A stretch of DNA of 64,000 nt from Sabellastarte sp. h YS-2021 (lineage: Eukaryota > Annelida > Polychaeta > Sabellida > Sabellidae). Numbering within the stretch: the first letter of the stretch is position 1; each line of letters begins with the position of its first letter. The notes below the pieces were generated by a model, which saw only the letters and a program-made list of their open reading frames with translations, was not told the DNA's origin and did no database searches. The stretch spans positions 21,719,160 to 21,783,159 of the forward strand of contig OZ024927.1 in NCBI GenBank assembly GCA_964017235.1. Reading direction: 5' to 3'. This document shows, piece by piece, positions 55,560 to 64,000 of this stretch. The position numbers were made by a program, and so were the translations under genes.

Positions 55560-58289
55560 CATATTATGGTAGGAAACCCTATGGTTGCACACAAAACATT
55601 GGATAAATGTGGGGGCCCAAGTGGGGCACCGCATGTCTATACACATCAATATGGACCTGTGTAAGATTTGGTGTTCTGTTATTATACACTACCAGCCCAA
55701 ACAAGAGAAATAAAAAACTTAGAAGCCACATTATTCAAGACATTATTTCATAATATGAGTGATGCAACCAAGTAGAGTGGAAAAGTAACTCCCAGGAATC
55801 GCTCTGTACATGTCTCAGGACCAGGAAAACTCTGTACATCTCTCAATTTAGGCACAGTGCCTCTCAGAAACAGTTTTGATGGTACATGCAGCCTATGTAG
55901 GCATACAGTGATATGTTTGGGAAACTTGGCTGCAATCAACTCACTCTGTCAAATGTTCTAAGGTAAACTAAGGCATCAATCATTGTTCTGTGGTCGGTAC
56001 AAAAGCAAATGCATTAAACTTGCAATTGTATAGGAGACACTTTCTTGCCTCAACAAAGAATTTCTATCTAACAAGAACATGAACACCTAGACAAGAGTCA
56101 CTAACTTGTATCAAGGATTATGTAAGTTTAGTCAAAATAGCAACTTATTGTAAAACTAGTCACACTCAGAGAATGCAGAAAAAAACTAATCCAGTTGACT
56201 AATAGGTTTTAGGTCTTGATGCAAGAATAATCTTGCACTGATCACCCTGTTCAAGATTAGGATTCTTATAATTATCACTTGTCATGATCACTCCTGGACT
56301 TTGTACAGGAGATCCATATTTGGTTCATCCTTCCACGTTTGTGGTAGTTTTAAGTATTTTGGTAAATAAAATAGACAGAACAAAGTTTTTCCAATTATAT
56401 TAAAAACTCAAGGAAAGTAACCAGTTATGTCAGTATTCAGAAATTCTTGAGACAGGTACAAAACATTTGCCATTTGTAGGGTCGAACATACACAGATTTG
56501 ACAGCCTGTGATAAGATGGCAAACTTGCAAACTTCCTAACTTCTAGGCTATTGGAGATGCATTTACAACAGAAAAAAACATCCCAAATGACATATACCAA
56601 GAAACTCAAAGTGTTTTCTGGGGAGTAATTAGTGTCAAATATTTGAGGTAAGTTTTGGTGAATAAGGTTGAATCAATCAAACATACCTTTAACGGTTTTG
56701 ACCCAGGTTTTCGGTATTAAAAGGCCATACAGATAGACAGTTTGACAGCACTCCCCAATGACGTCACTAGTAACTAATCACTGAGGAAACTTACCTTTAT
56801 TTTCTGAAATTGAAAATGATTGTTAGTGTTTGTTAAACCAGTTCCAAGTTTTATTGGGTTTGTAAATTTCTAGATTTTCTGGTGTGGAAAATGTTAGTAG
56901 TGTTAAAATAAAGTTTTACACCTTTTTGATACAAATTTAATATTGCTTCAACTTCATACCAGAACAAGAAAATGGCGAAGGATTTGTAATGCAAATGCTA
57001 AATATTTTCCAGTGTATAACCTCAATAAATATTTCCCCTGTTTAACAAAGTCTTTATTTCCAGCTGAACCCTTTGGCACGTCACAGAATTTGTGGCAGTG
57101 GTTACTTAGGAATAATCTAGTACATATTTGACCAGGGAAATATTGTAAGAGTAGGATAAAATCATTTTGTTCTGAGGGAACAAAATTTAAATGATGACCA
57201 TGATTCTATGTATCATGCTGAAGAGGACTGGTTAGTACAAGATGATGTATCAGAATCAGAATAACATAGATTAGTGAGTAATGAAGCAGTTCCCAAGAAG
57301 TTAAGATTTGTAATGAAAAGCAATGTGGGATTAAAATTTTTATTTAATTTAATATTTTAAGTATTTTACATCTACTTGATATTAACCAGGCACATCATTT
57401 AAAATATTGCACATTTCTTAATGATTGTATTTCCTTAACTGGCCAAAAAACCCACCCAGCAATGAAACATGTGTTTGAGCTTTAACCGAGGTCAGCTCCA
57501 AGATGACATCCCGACCTTCGACCCTTGAAGGTCAATATCACACGACAAGGTCACCGAAAGGCCAGCAGCTTGGTCAGTAGTAAATAATTACATATCTAAA
57601 GTCCTTTGGTTCTATAAACTGCCCTAGCTGCCAGCCAATCGAGCAGCAATCATGCAAGACACAGGAAGTTATGCAAGGTCAGGCAACACCTCCAAGGTCA
57701 AACAGAGGTCAATTTCCCAGCTGACACGAAGTTCAAACTGAGTCTGTTTCACTTAATCTCCAAAGAAAGTTTAAAGAAACATTGATTATTATATTAATTT
57801 TATTTTAAGTTACTAGACATACCTATTCACATTTCAGAATGTTGATAATGTTTAATTTTAACAAGAAAAAATACTGATGCATAATATCCGTTTAACAATT
57901 CATTGATGTTGAAATATGAAAACTATAATAATACACAGGTTTTGTGTCCTTTCCTGTGTTATCAACAATCTCCACAATCTTTTTAGCCTCTATGGAACTA
58001 CAGAGCTTGGATCTTTTGCAGTGTGTTATAAAAAATCTGCCCCTCCACTTTGGATTATATCAATATATAATGCAACAACCTTAGGTAATCCGTTGACATG
58101 ATACAAGTGTTCATACATATTTGTACACACTATGGTACAATTTACAAAAACATCATTGATAATACATAGCATGCCCGTGCGTACTTGTACACATTACACA
58201 AACATAATTTAGACAAATATTATACATAAATATAACATAGTTTAGTATGTTTTGGCATGTGTTGTGGAAAGAAGATGGATGTCTTAGCA
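55560..58289. other. Intergenic; a CRE and AGGTCA-type motifs
   Basis: No gene is supported. A consensus CRE, TGACGTCA, lies at 56759-56766. From 57485 to 57735 several GGTCA/TGACC half-sites cluster (CGACCCTTGAAGGTCAATAT, CAAGGTCACC, CCAAGGTCAAACAGAGGTCA). The 63-codon minus frame at 55748-55939 may be a further leader fragment of the LINE but shows no clear motif. Confidence 0.45.
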
Positions 58290-59760
58290 CAGGCTGGTTT
58301 CCTATCCTACGTAACAAAAGCAGAGCTAGTTTTCATTATGCTCTAAGGTCTGTTGAAAAGAGTAAAGATAGCATCATTGTAAACAATTAAGTTAGCCGAC
58401 ATTGTAATACTCAATAAAGGTAATGATCTTTGGTCAGTTGGTAAAAAAGTCAAAGGGCTTAAATCTTATCATGCCAATATACTATAGATAATGTAACTGG
58501 GAATAAAAATGTTGCACATCCCTTTTCCCAACAATATAAACAGTTGTACAATTGTGCCAGTTGCAGATGCGATGGATGCTATCATAGTCATTCTTTTAGT
58601 GTCAATAAGGTAGTAAATGCTATAAAGCATTTAAAACAAAACACGAGTGATGGTAACAAGTTTTGGTATAATAATCTTCTCTTTGCATGTCACACATTGT
58701 ATGTAGTTTAAACCTCCTTTTTTATTCAATGTTAGTGCACTGTTTCCCACCAAGTAATATGCTTGTGTCTACAAGTATACCTATACCTAAACGTACCAAA
58801 AAGTCTCTTAATGACTCTTCAAATTAAAGGGGGCATTGCCTTCAGTAGTAGCAATTGAAAATTTATTGATTTTTCTCTTAATACAAATAGGAAAGTACTG
58901 TAATCAAGCGTTACACAAATTGATTTTATAGAAAGACATTCTGTAAGTCAGTTACTTTTGTACTAAAGGAAGTTGTACATTATTAAAATAAAAAATAACT
59001 ATCATGTTTATGTTATCATACTTGATATGTCAAAGGCCTTTGATCAGTTTGAAAATCTCAAATCATTTATGTTGTTGATATTGTATTTAAGCTTTATGGA
59101 CACAAACCAATGTGTTAAACTAAGATGGGACATTGTGAATCAGATTGCGTAAGAGTCCTTAATGGAGTGAAACGGGGGCAGGGTATTACCTGTACTCTTC
59201 ACAATATATATTGATTAATTATTAAGTATTTATCATGATAATATTTATGTTAAGTGTACAAAAGATTCTTTACATCTTGGTCATATTTTATTGGTCTGAA
59301 TGTGAAGTCTAAGGTTATTCAACATGTTGTGATCACTTTTAATATATCATTAATTGGAATTTTAAATTATTTTAACTCTGCTAATTTGAGCATGATGTAT
59401 AAATTGTTTAAAAGTTTTTGCATGCTGCAATTTGGTTCTGTGCTGTAGGGTCTAAGTTCAAGTGACATATTAAAATTCTATTGAGAAAGGGTTGAGAAGG
59501 TTGTTTAATCTTCCTTATAAAACTCATTCTAGGTACTTACCCCTGTTATGTAATGACTTTCCAGTTGATCCTCAATTAATTGTAAGATTCAGCAAATTTA
59601 TGTATAAAGTATTTACAAGTGAGAATGAATGTGTTCAATTGGCGGGTAAAGTAGCTTTGAATGGTAGCCAGTCGAGCATTTGTAAAAGTGTGTTATATCC
59701 AAGCTTTTACAGTGTAATTCAAACTAGGTTTAATTATCCCCACTTTAGTTTAGAATGTTA
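58290..59760 (+). pseudogene. LINE (second type) RT relic
   Basis: A plus-strand non-LTR RT of a different clade. Pieces in order: KLADIVILNKGNDLWSVGKK (58390-58450), AIKHLKQNTSDGNKFWYNNL (58620-58680), LDMSKAFDQFENLKSF (RT block with catalytic Asp, about 59025-59070), VKRGQGITCTLHN (59170-59205). A C-terminal block RRLFNLPYKTHSRYLPLLCN through FSKFMYKVFTSENECVQLAG (59492-59640) is typical of RTs followed by fixed C-terminal motifs. Many stops. The catalytic YADD box is not preserved. Confidence 0.65.
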
Positions 59761-59941
59761 ATGAGTATGCTTCTCCATTATGTACTGAAAAAGATTACAT
59801 AATAAATAATTTAACGGTTATTAATAATGTAACAGCACAAGGTTGTCTTTGGGTGAACTTGATACTGTTATTTTGCTTTTTATGTGTATCACAATTTATT
59901 GTTTAATATATATATATACTTATTATTCTTCCTATACTCGT

Positions 59942-60397
59942 CTATTTTTGACTCATGTATTGGTAAAAGTGAAACACCAGTTGATCATTGTAAAACAAAT
60001 TCTGCTTATCAAACATATTCAAAATAGTTCCCATGCTGCAACCTCTGGCCCTGAAGTAGCAGTGAAACAAACAGTAATGTCCACACAAATTGGACAGGTA
60101 GTTCTGACACCCCTGAGTATTAAATATGTATCCTTTACTTTGCAAAGTCAAATAGTTTTTGAAATCTGTGTCCGGTTCTTTTCCCAGTGGATCAAAGTAT
60201 TCCGCAAGGTATCCTTCTCCGCTCAAAAAAACAACTATCCAATGGCTGCCACTCTTGTCACTGGTGTCCTGGTTGACGATGAACAGACTCGGTCGCGTTG
60301 GTCTCAAAGGTAGTAAGTCGTTTTGCAGCACTCCTCCGTAATATTTGGACATTTCGGGATCGCTTTGCATGTAGGTTTCCAGTTCACGCGTATCCAT
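59942..60397 (-). CDS. Polinton maturation protease (adenain-like cysteine protease), intact
   Basis: A 151-residue intact frame, ATG 60397 to stop 59942. The family cleaves capsid proteins during virion maturation. The catalytic set is complete: His52 in SHWIVVFL, Asp69 in YFDPLG, Gln98 in QNYLSN and Cys105 in NLCGHYC, with the spacing normal for adenain-like C5 proteases (Gln seven residues before Cys). Its start lies 7 nt after the capsid-protein stop, implying co-expression. It is the only Polinton gene in view without a break; whether this is chance or retention is open. It lacks any signal or membrane segment. Confidence 0.9.
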   Translation of the reverse strand: MDTRELETYMQSDPEMSKYYGGVLQNDLLPLRPTRPSLFIVNQDTSDKSGSHWIVVFLSGEGYLAEYFDPLGKEPDTDFKNYLTLQSKGYIFNTQGCQNYLSNLCGHYCLFHCYFRARGCSMGTILNMFDKQNLFYNDQLVFHFYQYMSQK

Positions 60398-60404
60398 GGT
60401 AGAT

Positions 60405-61590
60405 TTACTCCAATATGACGTTTCTGGTTATGTCTATCTTGATCAGACTTGGAAAGGAAGAATAGAGAATCAGCATCAGATTAGGTGTTGGCGAGGCAAA
60501 GTTCATCACCAGTTTGGTGTATCCAGCTCTCTTCTTGCCAAATATATTCCCCTTGACCTCGCCTTGAATGTCAAAACAAAAGAGGGAATAGCCGTTGACG
60601 TATTCTTTGCGAGAAATCCAATTGCCTCCGGGTGCGGGTAGTTGTTGAAGAACATGGACAGGAATGAACTCGTGTAATCTCCCATCTCAAAGTTGGGTTT
60701 CAGTGGTTGACCGGGCACGCTTAGACCATCTACCGAGAGTTCGATCCAGTTGACGTTGCTGTGCAGAAAATTAAAAGGATTTAATTTATAATCTCCCGAA
60801 AACGCTTGCGTCTTCACCGTGGTTAGCACTAGTTTGCTTGGCACCTCTCCGTGGTCACAGTCGACATGCCCAAAGGAATTGAAATGGTCTTGAAATTGGA
60901 TTTCCAGTAGAGGTACAGAGCCGGCGAGAGGTTGAGTGCCTCATTCTGGGCGACGATGACCGCATCACTGACTTTGACATGACATACTTTGAGAATGGCG
61001 GAAGTGATGGACACTTTGTAGTTTTTGGAATCTCCAGTCATCAGGGCAAACTTATTGCTACTCGGATGAAATTTGAGGACGATTTTCACCCTGTTCAGGA
61101 TCAGCCTGTCCTGTTGAAATAGATCGGTATGAATAGGACCTTCCAGGGTGACTTCGTTTCCGTTCTGAGTATAAGCGGTTCTTGCTGCCAAACCACTGTT
61201 GTTACCAGTAGGCACGGCATCCATCACTGCGGTGTCTTTGTAGTAGAGCTCGCTCTGTAATAATCCTTCTTTCACATCGAATCCATACTTGAGCAGCACA
61301 TCTATAATGGCTTTGTAGGGATAGCATATGATGATCTCAGAGCTGACCAGTTTTTCTTGCATTTAAACGTCCACTTGTCTGAATATGGAGGATAAGCTGA
61401 GATTCACCAACCCTACCTTGTCTTCGGCTATGATGGGCATGCCTAGATTATCCACGATTCGCAACTTTACCTTTAGCCTGCATCTTTGCAGATCCACGTA
61501 TTCCGAACTGGTTCCCGGTATTCTAAATTCTATCACGGATCCGTCGGATATAGTAGGGAGAAATTCGATGTACTGAACTTCGTCCACGCT
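60405..61590 (-). pseudogene. Polinton major capsid protein (double jelly-roll), broken
   Basis: Shell protein of Polinton-type virions; homologue of the family long annotated in invertebrates as F54H12.2-like. Reading starts without a methionine at about 61590 (VQYIEFLPTISDGSVIEFRI, EYVDLQRCRLKVKL). An in-frame TAA at 61363-61365 follows IFRQVDV. The long middle frame (61362-60840) has YPYKAIIDVLLKYGFDVKEG, LYYKDTAVMDAV, HTDLFQQDRLILNRVKI and LKVCHVKVSDAVIVAQNEAL. A frameshift near 60845 leads to VKTQAFSGDYKLNPFNFLHS and WIELSVDGLSVPGQPLKPNF. Another near 60512 leads to the C-terminus, stop 60405-60407. Total damage: N-terminal loss, one nonsense codon, two frameshifts. Confidence 0.88.
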
Positions 61591-61822
61591 AGATTCTCTT
61601 AGTAGATACTATAACTTTAGGTCTTTTGAATTTCCTCACCGCTTTTCTGTACAAAGAATAAGTGGTCTGTTTACTCAACCATTTCTTGATGTCGCCCCTT
61701 GAAATAGCCTGACCCTGGTCTTTAACGTAATGGTACAATTTGTCGACTCCTCCGAAGGAAGTCGGTTTGCTCGGGTTTAAATAGATTTCTTTTAGATAAT
61801 TCTCTTTCTCCGGGGTTAACAT
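61589..61822 (-). pseudogene. Polinton integrase, N-terminal fragment only
   Basis: ATG 61822 opens LTPEKENYLKEIYLNPSKPT, SFGGVDKLYHYVKDQG, ISRGDIKKWLSKQTTYSLYR and RKFKRPKVIVSTKR, the N-terminal region of Polinton retroviral-like integrases. It stops at 61589-61591, exactly where the DDE core should begin, and the truncated capsid gene starts at the same point. The core and chromodomain are missing, so the gene cannot act. The simplest reading is an internal deletion with end points in integrase and capsid genes; a native short protein with an integrase-like N-domain is the alternative. Confidence 0.65.
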
Positions 61823-62048
61823 CGTCTTTTCTAGTGCATTAATAAGCTTTCCACTTTTGTCTCCAAGAATGACTTTTGCTCTCCCTCTTCGCTTTTTTGT
61901 TAGCTCCCTCTCCAGTTTGTAGTGAAGTCGGTGGTTGCCCAGGTGGCGGTGGCAGTGGCGGAGGTTGGTTCAAGTTTTCCAGATCTTGGGAATTTGATGG
62001 TTTTTCTTCTACAAGTTTTTCTGCTGCTTCTTCTTGTGGTTTTGTACT

Positions 62049-62591
62049 AGTATAAGGATTGATGCTCGATCTTTCAATATTGATCGATCATCCCACAGAA
62101 CTGCCGATATCGACACATACTACCAGCATTTCAATATCGAAATAACATACACCAAACAGACAAAAACAAAAAAATGGTAATTTTACTGCTTAAACGCATA
62201 TTTATTGTATAAAATCTTTAAAAGGCACATTTACAACTGAAACTAAACGGGGTCAAGTCTGGCGCCATCTTTGTTTACATTGCCAGTGACCTACTTCCTG
62301 TTTCACGGAAGAGATACAAAACCTGACAGCTAGTACACAGGAAAGCGCGAAAACTCTTGTTAAAGGTACGTTTTGTTCATTTTATTTAATTTTATATTGC
62401 AGAAATATATTTTTGGTGCATAAGTAGTATCTTTTGATAATTTCGTGAATTTATATGTGCACGTTTTCAAATAACCTGTATTATCGCCCACGGCTTACGT
62501 TAACGGTCCCGATATTGAAATATCGATCGATCCACAACCCTAAATTTTCATTCGATATCGATCCTCAACATGGCTCTCGATCCCTATACTA
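62049..62591. mobile_element. TIR element inserted in the Polinton, TSD TTTTGTACT
   Basis: TTTTGTACTAGTA occurs at 62040-62052 and 62592-62604. The insert ends are inverted: AGTATAAGGATTGA at 62049 and, on the minus strand, AGTATAGGGATCGA from 62590. A duplication of 8-9 bp fits hAT-type elements. GATATCGAT-rich subterminal stretches lie at both ends. No transposase frame is present. Confidence 0.75.
62262..62375 (+). promoter_or_regulatory. Promoter/leader remnant inside the inserted element
   Basis: TCTGGCGCCATCTTTG (YY1-like on the minus strand), two ACTTCCTG/CAGGAAAG ETS-like motifs and, 90 nt on, TTAAAGGTACGTTT (about 62362), a good splice donor. This repeats the promoter-exon-donor arrangement found in the unrelated insert at 22.1 kb. 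Confidence 0.35.
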
Positions 62592-62713
62592 TTTTGTACT
62601 AGTAGTCTCTGCCACCAACTGCTTTTCTGTTGACTCGGGTTGCACTGAGTGCTCTTTAGATTCTCTAGACAAGAATTGCTCGTATCTTTCGTGTGGTATC
62701 AAAACCAGCTTTT

Positions 62714-63014
62714 TCATTTTATCAAGGTTAAAAGTATGCCATTGAAATGAGAGAGGGTATTTAAGATTTGTTGCTTTTGCTTGGATATTAGCTTAGTTTT
62801 TCTCCCTAAGCTATGCCTTTTGTTCAAGAGTTTCCTAAATGTCAACCTCCTCTTGTACTTTTTTAGAAGCTATATTGTAGATATTGAACAAGATTTCTAC
62901 CAAAGCCTCGGTTTGAGGTCTACTTATAGTGTTCAGGAGTGCTTTGGCTTGTTCAGGCTCACCGTTCAGTAACAAATTCACAAAATCTCTGTTTTTTGTT
63001 AATATCCTAGACAT
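62714..63014 (-). pseudogene. Small basic Polinton protein, one frameshift
   Basis: ATG 63014 gives SRILTKNRDFVNLLLNGEPE, KALLNTISRPQTEALVEILF and NIYNIASK, then stops at 62835. A one-base shift near 62860 restores a highly basic C-half (KYKRRLTFRKLLNKRHSLGR, KTKLISKQKQQIL) and a hydrophobic end GILLTLIK with a stop at 62714-62716. Size, Lys/Arg content and the place between ATPase and capsid genes fit the small core or minor virion proteins of Polintons. Function is not proven. Confidence 0.5.
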
Positions 63015-63058
63015 GTTTCCCCAATAGAAGCATTCTTGCTAATAAAACCCCTTTCAAG

Positions 63059-63624
63059 CTACTGATATACAATCATGGGAGCCTCGTTTGGAAAGACATT
63101 TGTCCTCAATCTATAGCTTTCCTCCCCCTTGGGAGACAAATCCACTACTAGATAGCAAAAAGGTTTGCTCACGGCACTCCTGGGTGTTTCTAGGATTTCT
63201 CATCAAGACAGTATTCAGATTCAGCGTCCTGGCACATTTGCCTTGGTAGTACAAATTTTGATTCAAATAAATCACGCTCAGGTTATTGTGATGACTCAGC
63301 TGGGTAAAAAGCTTTTCGGCCTCTTTGCTATTAGAGACCTCGTGCTGTAAGTCATTCAAGGGAAATTACGTAGTGGTGGCCATCAAAAATCTCTTTTATC
63401 TTATCAGGGTGAGGCATGCCCTGCACAAATTCTATGTCAAGATTTTTTTCCATCTCATCGAACAATTTAGTCCATATGGAATAGCAATATACTATTTTCT
63501 TGGGCGGTTCTTCGAACATGCTCTCTTTAGATTTCAAGAGGTTATATAGCCAGCTGGTTTTCCCACTACCCGTCATCCCATAGATGATCCAAGTGCAGGG
63601 AGATTGAAATTTAACCAAAGCCAT
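63059..63624 (-). pseudogene. Polinton packaging ATPase (FtsK/HerA), broken
   Basis: Would pump DNA into the capsid. ATG 63624 (MALVKFQSPCTWIIYG) is preferred to the frame opening at 63678 because the Walker A loop, GMTGSGKTSWLYNLL, follows directly, as usual in this family. A one-base shift at about 63359 falls in the Walker B strand (YVISL / DLQHEVSNSKEAEKL). The sensor region SVIYLNQNLYYQGKCARTLN and VLMRNPRNTQECRE follow. A second break near 63175, with loss of some 25 residues relative to the family, joins to LVVDLSPKGEESYRLRTNVF and a stop at 63059-63061. Confidence 0.85.
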
Positions 63625-64000
63625 GTCTGTCGTCTTTGATGACCAAAAAGCGAATAAATAGATTAGCGTTGTGACCAAAGTATATATGTGCAGGATTTAT
63701 CGGACAGAGAGTGCTTTTCCTCAAATGACAAAGACAGTAAATGAAAAAAAACAAGAATATAGATACTCTGCTTTTAATGTGACATATATTATACAGCATT
63801 GGAAATGAAATATTTTTTAATATAGATGTACCCGCTCTTTGTGCGAGCCAAAAAAATTTAATTAATCCCCTACAAAAAGTTATTAAGAGTCACAAAACGA
63901 AGTTCACAAAGTCCAAAATGTCAGTTTTCAAAAGAGTTGGGAGCGCACTTCGTCCAAGGTCTTCTTTGGGGCATTGTAGTATTTCTGTTTCCTCTGAGGA
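63625..64000. other. Polinton upstream spacer, possible edge ORF
   Basis: AT-rich spacer before the ATPase. At the right edge a plus-strand ATG (63939) opens SVFKRVGSALRPRSSLGHCS, running off the window. If real it would be a divergent Polinton gene, but 20-odd codons are too few to judge. Confidence 0.3.

Larger units (their letters stand above)
61839..62717 (-). pseudogene. Polinton Pro-rich protein, split by an insertion
   Basis: From ATG 62717 the frame reads KKLVLIPHERYEQFLSRESK, is interrupted by the ~540-bp insertion (62049-62591), then continues with QEEAAEKLVEEKPSNSQDLE and QPPPLPPPPGQPP to a stop at 61839-61841. The two parts are in the same frame across the duplicated ACTAGTACAAAA. 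Proteins with this M(K)KLVLIP.ERY start and a Pro-rich tail are common neighbours of the capsid gene in Polintons; their role is unknown to me. The ATG overlaps the upstream gene's stop (ATGA, 62714-62717). Confidence 0.55.
59942..64000 (-). mobile_element. Polinton/Maverick element, decaying, runs off the window
   Basis: Minus-strand genes in transcription order: FtsK/HerA packaging ATPase, small basic protein, Pro-rich protein, integrase N-terminus, double-jelly-roll major capsid protein, adenain-like protease. This combination is diagnostic of Polintons, the virus-like self-synthesising elements. DNA polymerase B, the penton protein and terminal repeats are outside the window or deleted. 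The left boundary lies between 59761 (LINE end) and 59942. Confidence 0.9.

Noticed and set aside
56780-56815. Nine-base micro-exon on the minus strand (TTTCAG|AAAATAAAG|GTAAGT)
   Set aside because: Good splice signals, but no partner exon with matching phase was found on either side.

Overview
The window reads as nuclear DNA of a lophotrochozoan invertebrate, most likely a mollusc. It is AT-rich, intron-bearing and dense with eukaryotic transposable elements: two-gene PIF/Harbinger elements, a DIRS-type tyrosine-recombinase retroelement, CR1/L2-like LINEs (one with a 2A-like leader), an LTR/Gypsy element, tRNA-derived SINEs, hAT-like elements and a Polinton/Maverick. The one host gene I can assemble fits this: a secreted H-type lectin with the C-terminal WMAC ending common in molluscan members. 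The species is not identified.

Layout. 0-2.9 kb: decayed Harbinger (MADF/Myb-like gene +, transposase -). 4.4-6.8 kb: decayed LINE (+) with an (ATTAG)n tail. 7.8-12.2 kb: SINEs, a minus-strand LINE tail, dispersed repeats and a 5S-rRNA-like segment. 13.5-18.2 kb: nearly complete Harbinger with terminal inverted repeats, subterminal motif clusters, transposase (+) and MADF partner (-). 18.7-19.9 kb: a second MADF gene relic. 21.6-24 kb: a ~745-bp tandem duplication interrupted by a 1,185-bp hAT-like element with a target-site duplication. 24.5-29.3 kb: DIRS-type element with gag, RT-RNase H and tyrosine recombinase. 30-31.8 kb: a ~147-bp repeat family. 32.6-33.6 kb: a second DIRS-like RT relic.

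34.1-42.5 kb (minus): the lectin gene, six exons whose intron phases all join in frame to a 188-residue protein (signal peptide, coiled coil, H-type lectin domain). Five introns hold at least seven SINE copies, four with clean target-site duplications. This gene is not visible as a single ORF. 44.2-45.1 kb: a ~150-bp satellite. 47.2-50.5 kb (minus): decayed Gypsy. 51.4-53.2 kb: another Harbinger relic. 53.5-55.6 kb (minus): CR1-like LINE with a 2A-like leader. 58.3-59.8 kb: another LINE. 59.9-64 kb (minus): a decaying Polinton holding, in its transcription order, packaging ATPase, a small basic protein, a Pro-rich protein, an integrase N-terminus, major capsid protein and an intact adenain-like protease, in the tight viral style (ATGA overlap, 7-nt spacing).

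Besides the lectin, nearly everything coding here belongs to mobile elements. Intact reading frames are limited to the DIRS recombinase, the DIRS RT-RNase H core and the Polinton protease. No bacterial-type operon, CRISPR array or genuine tRNA gene was seen.
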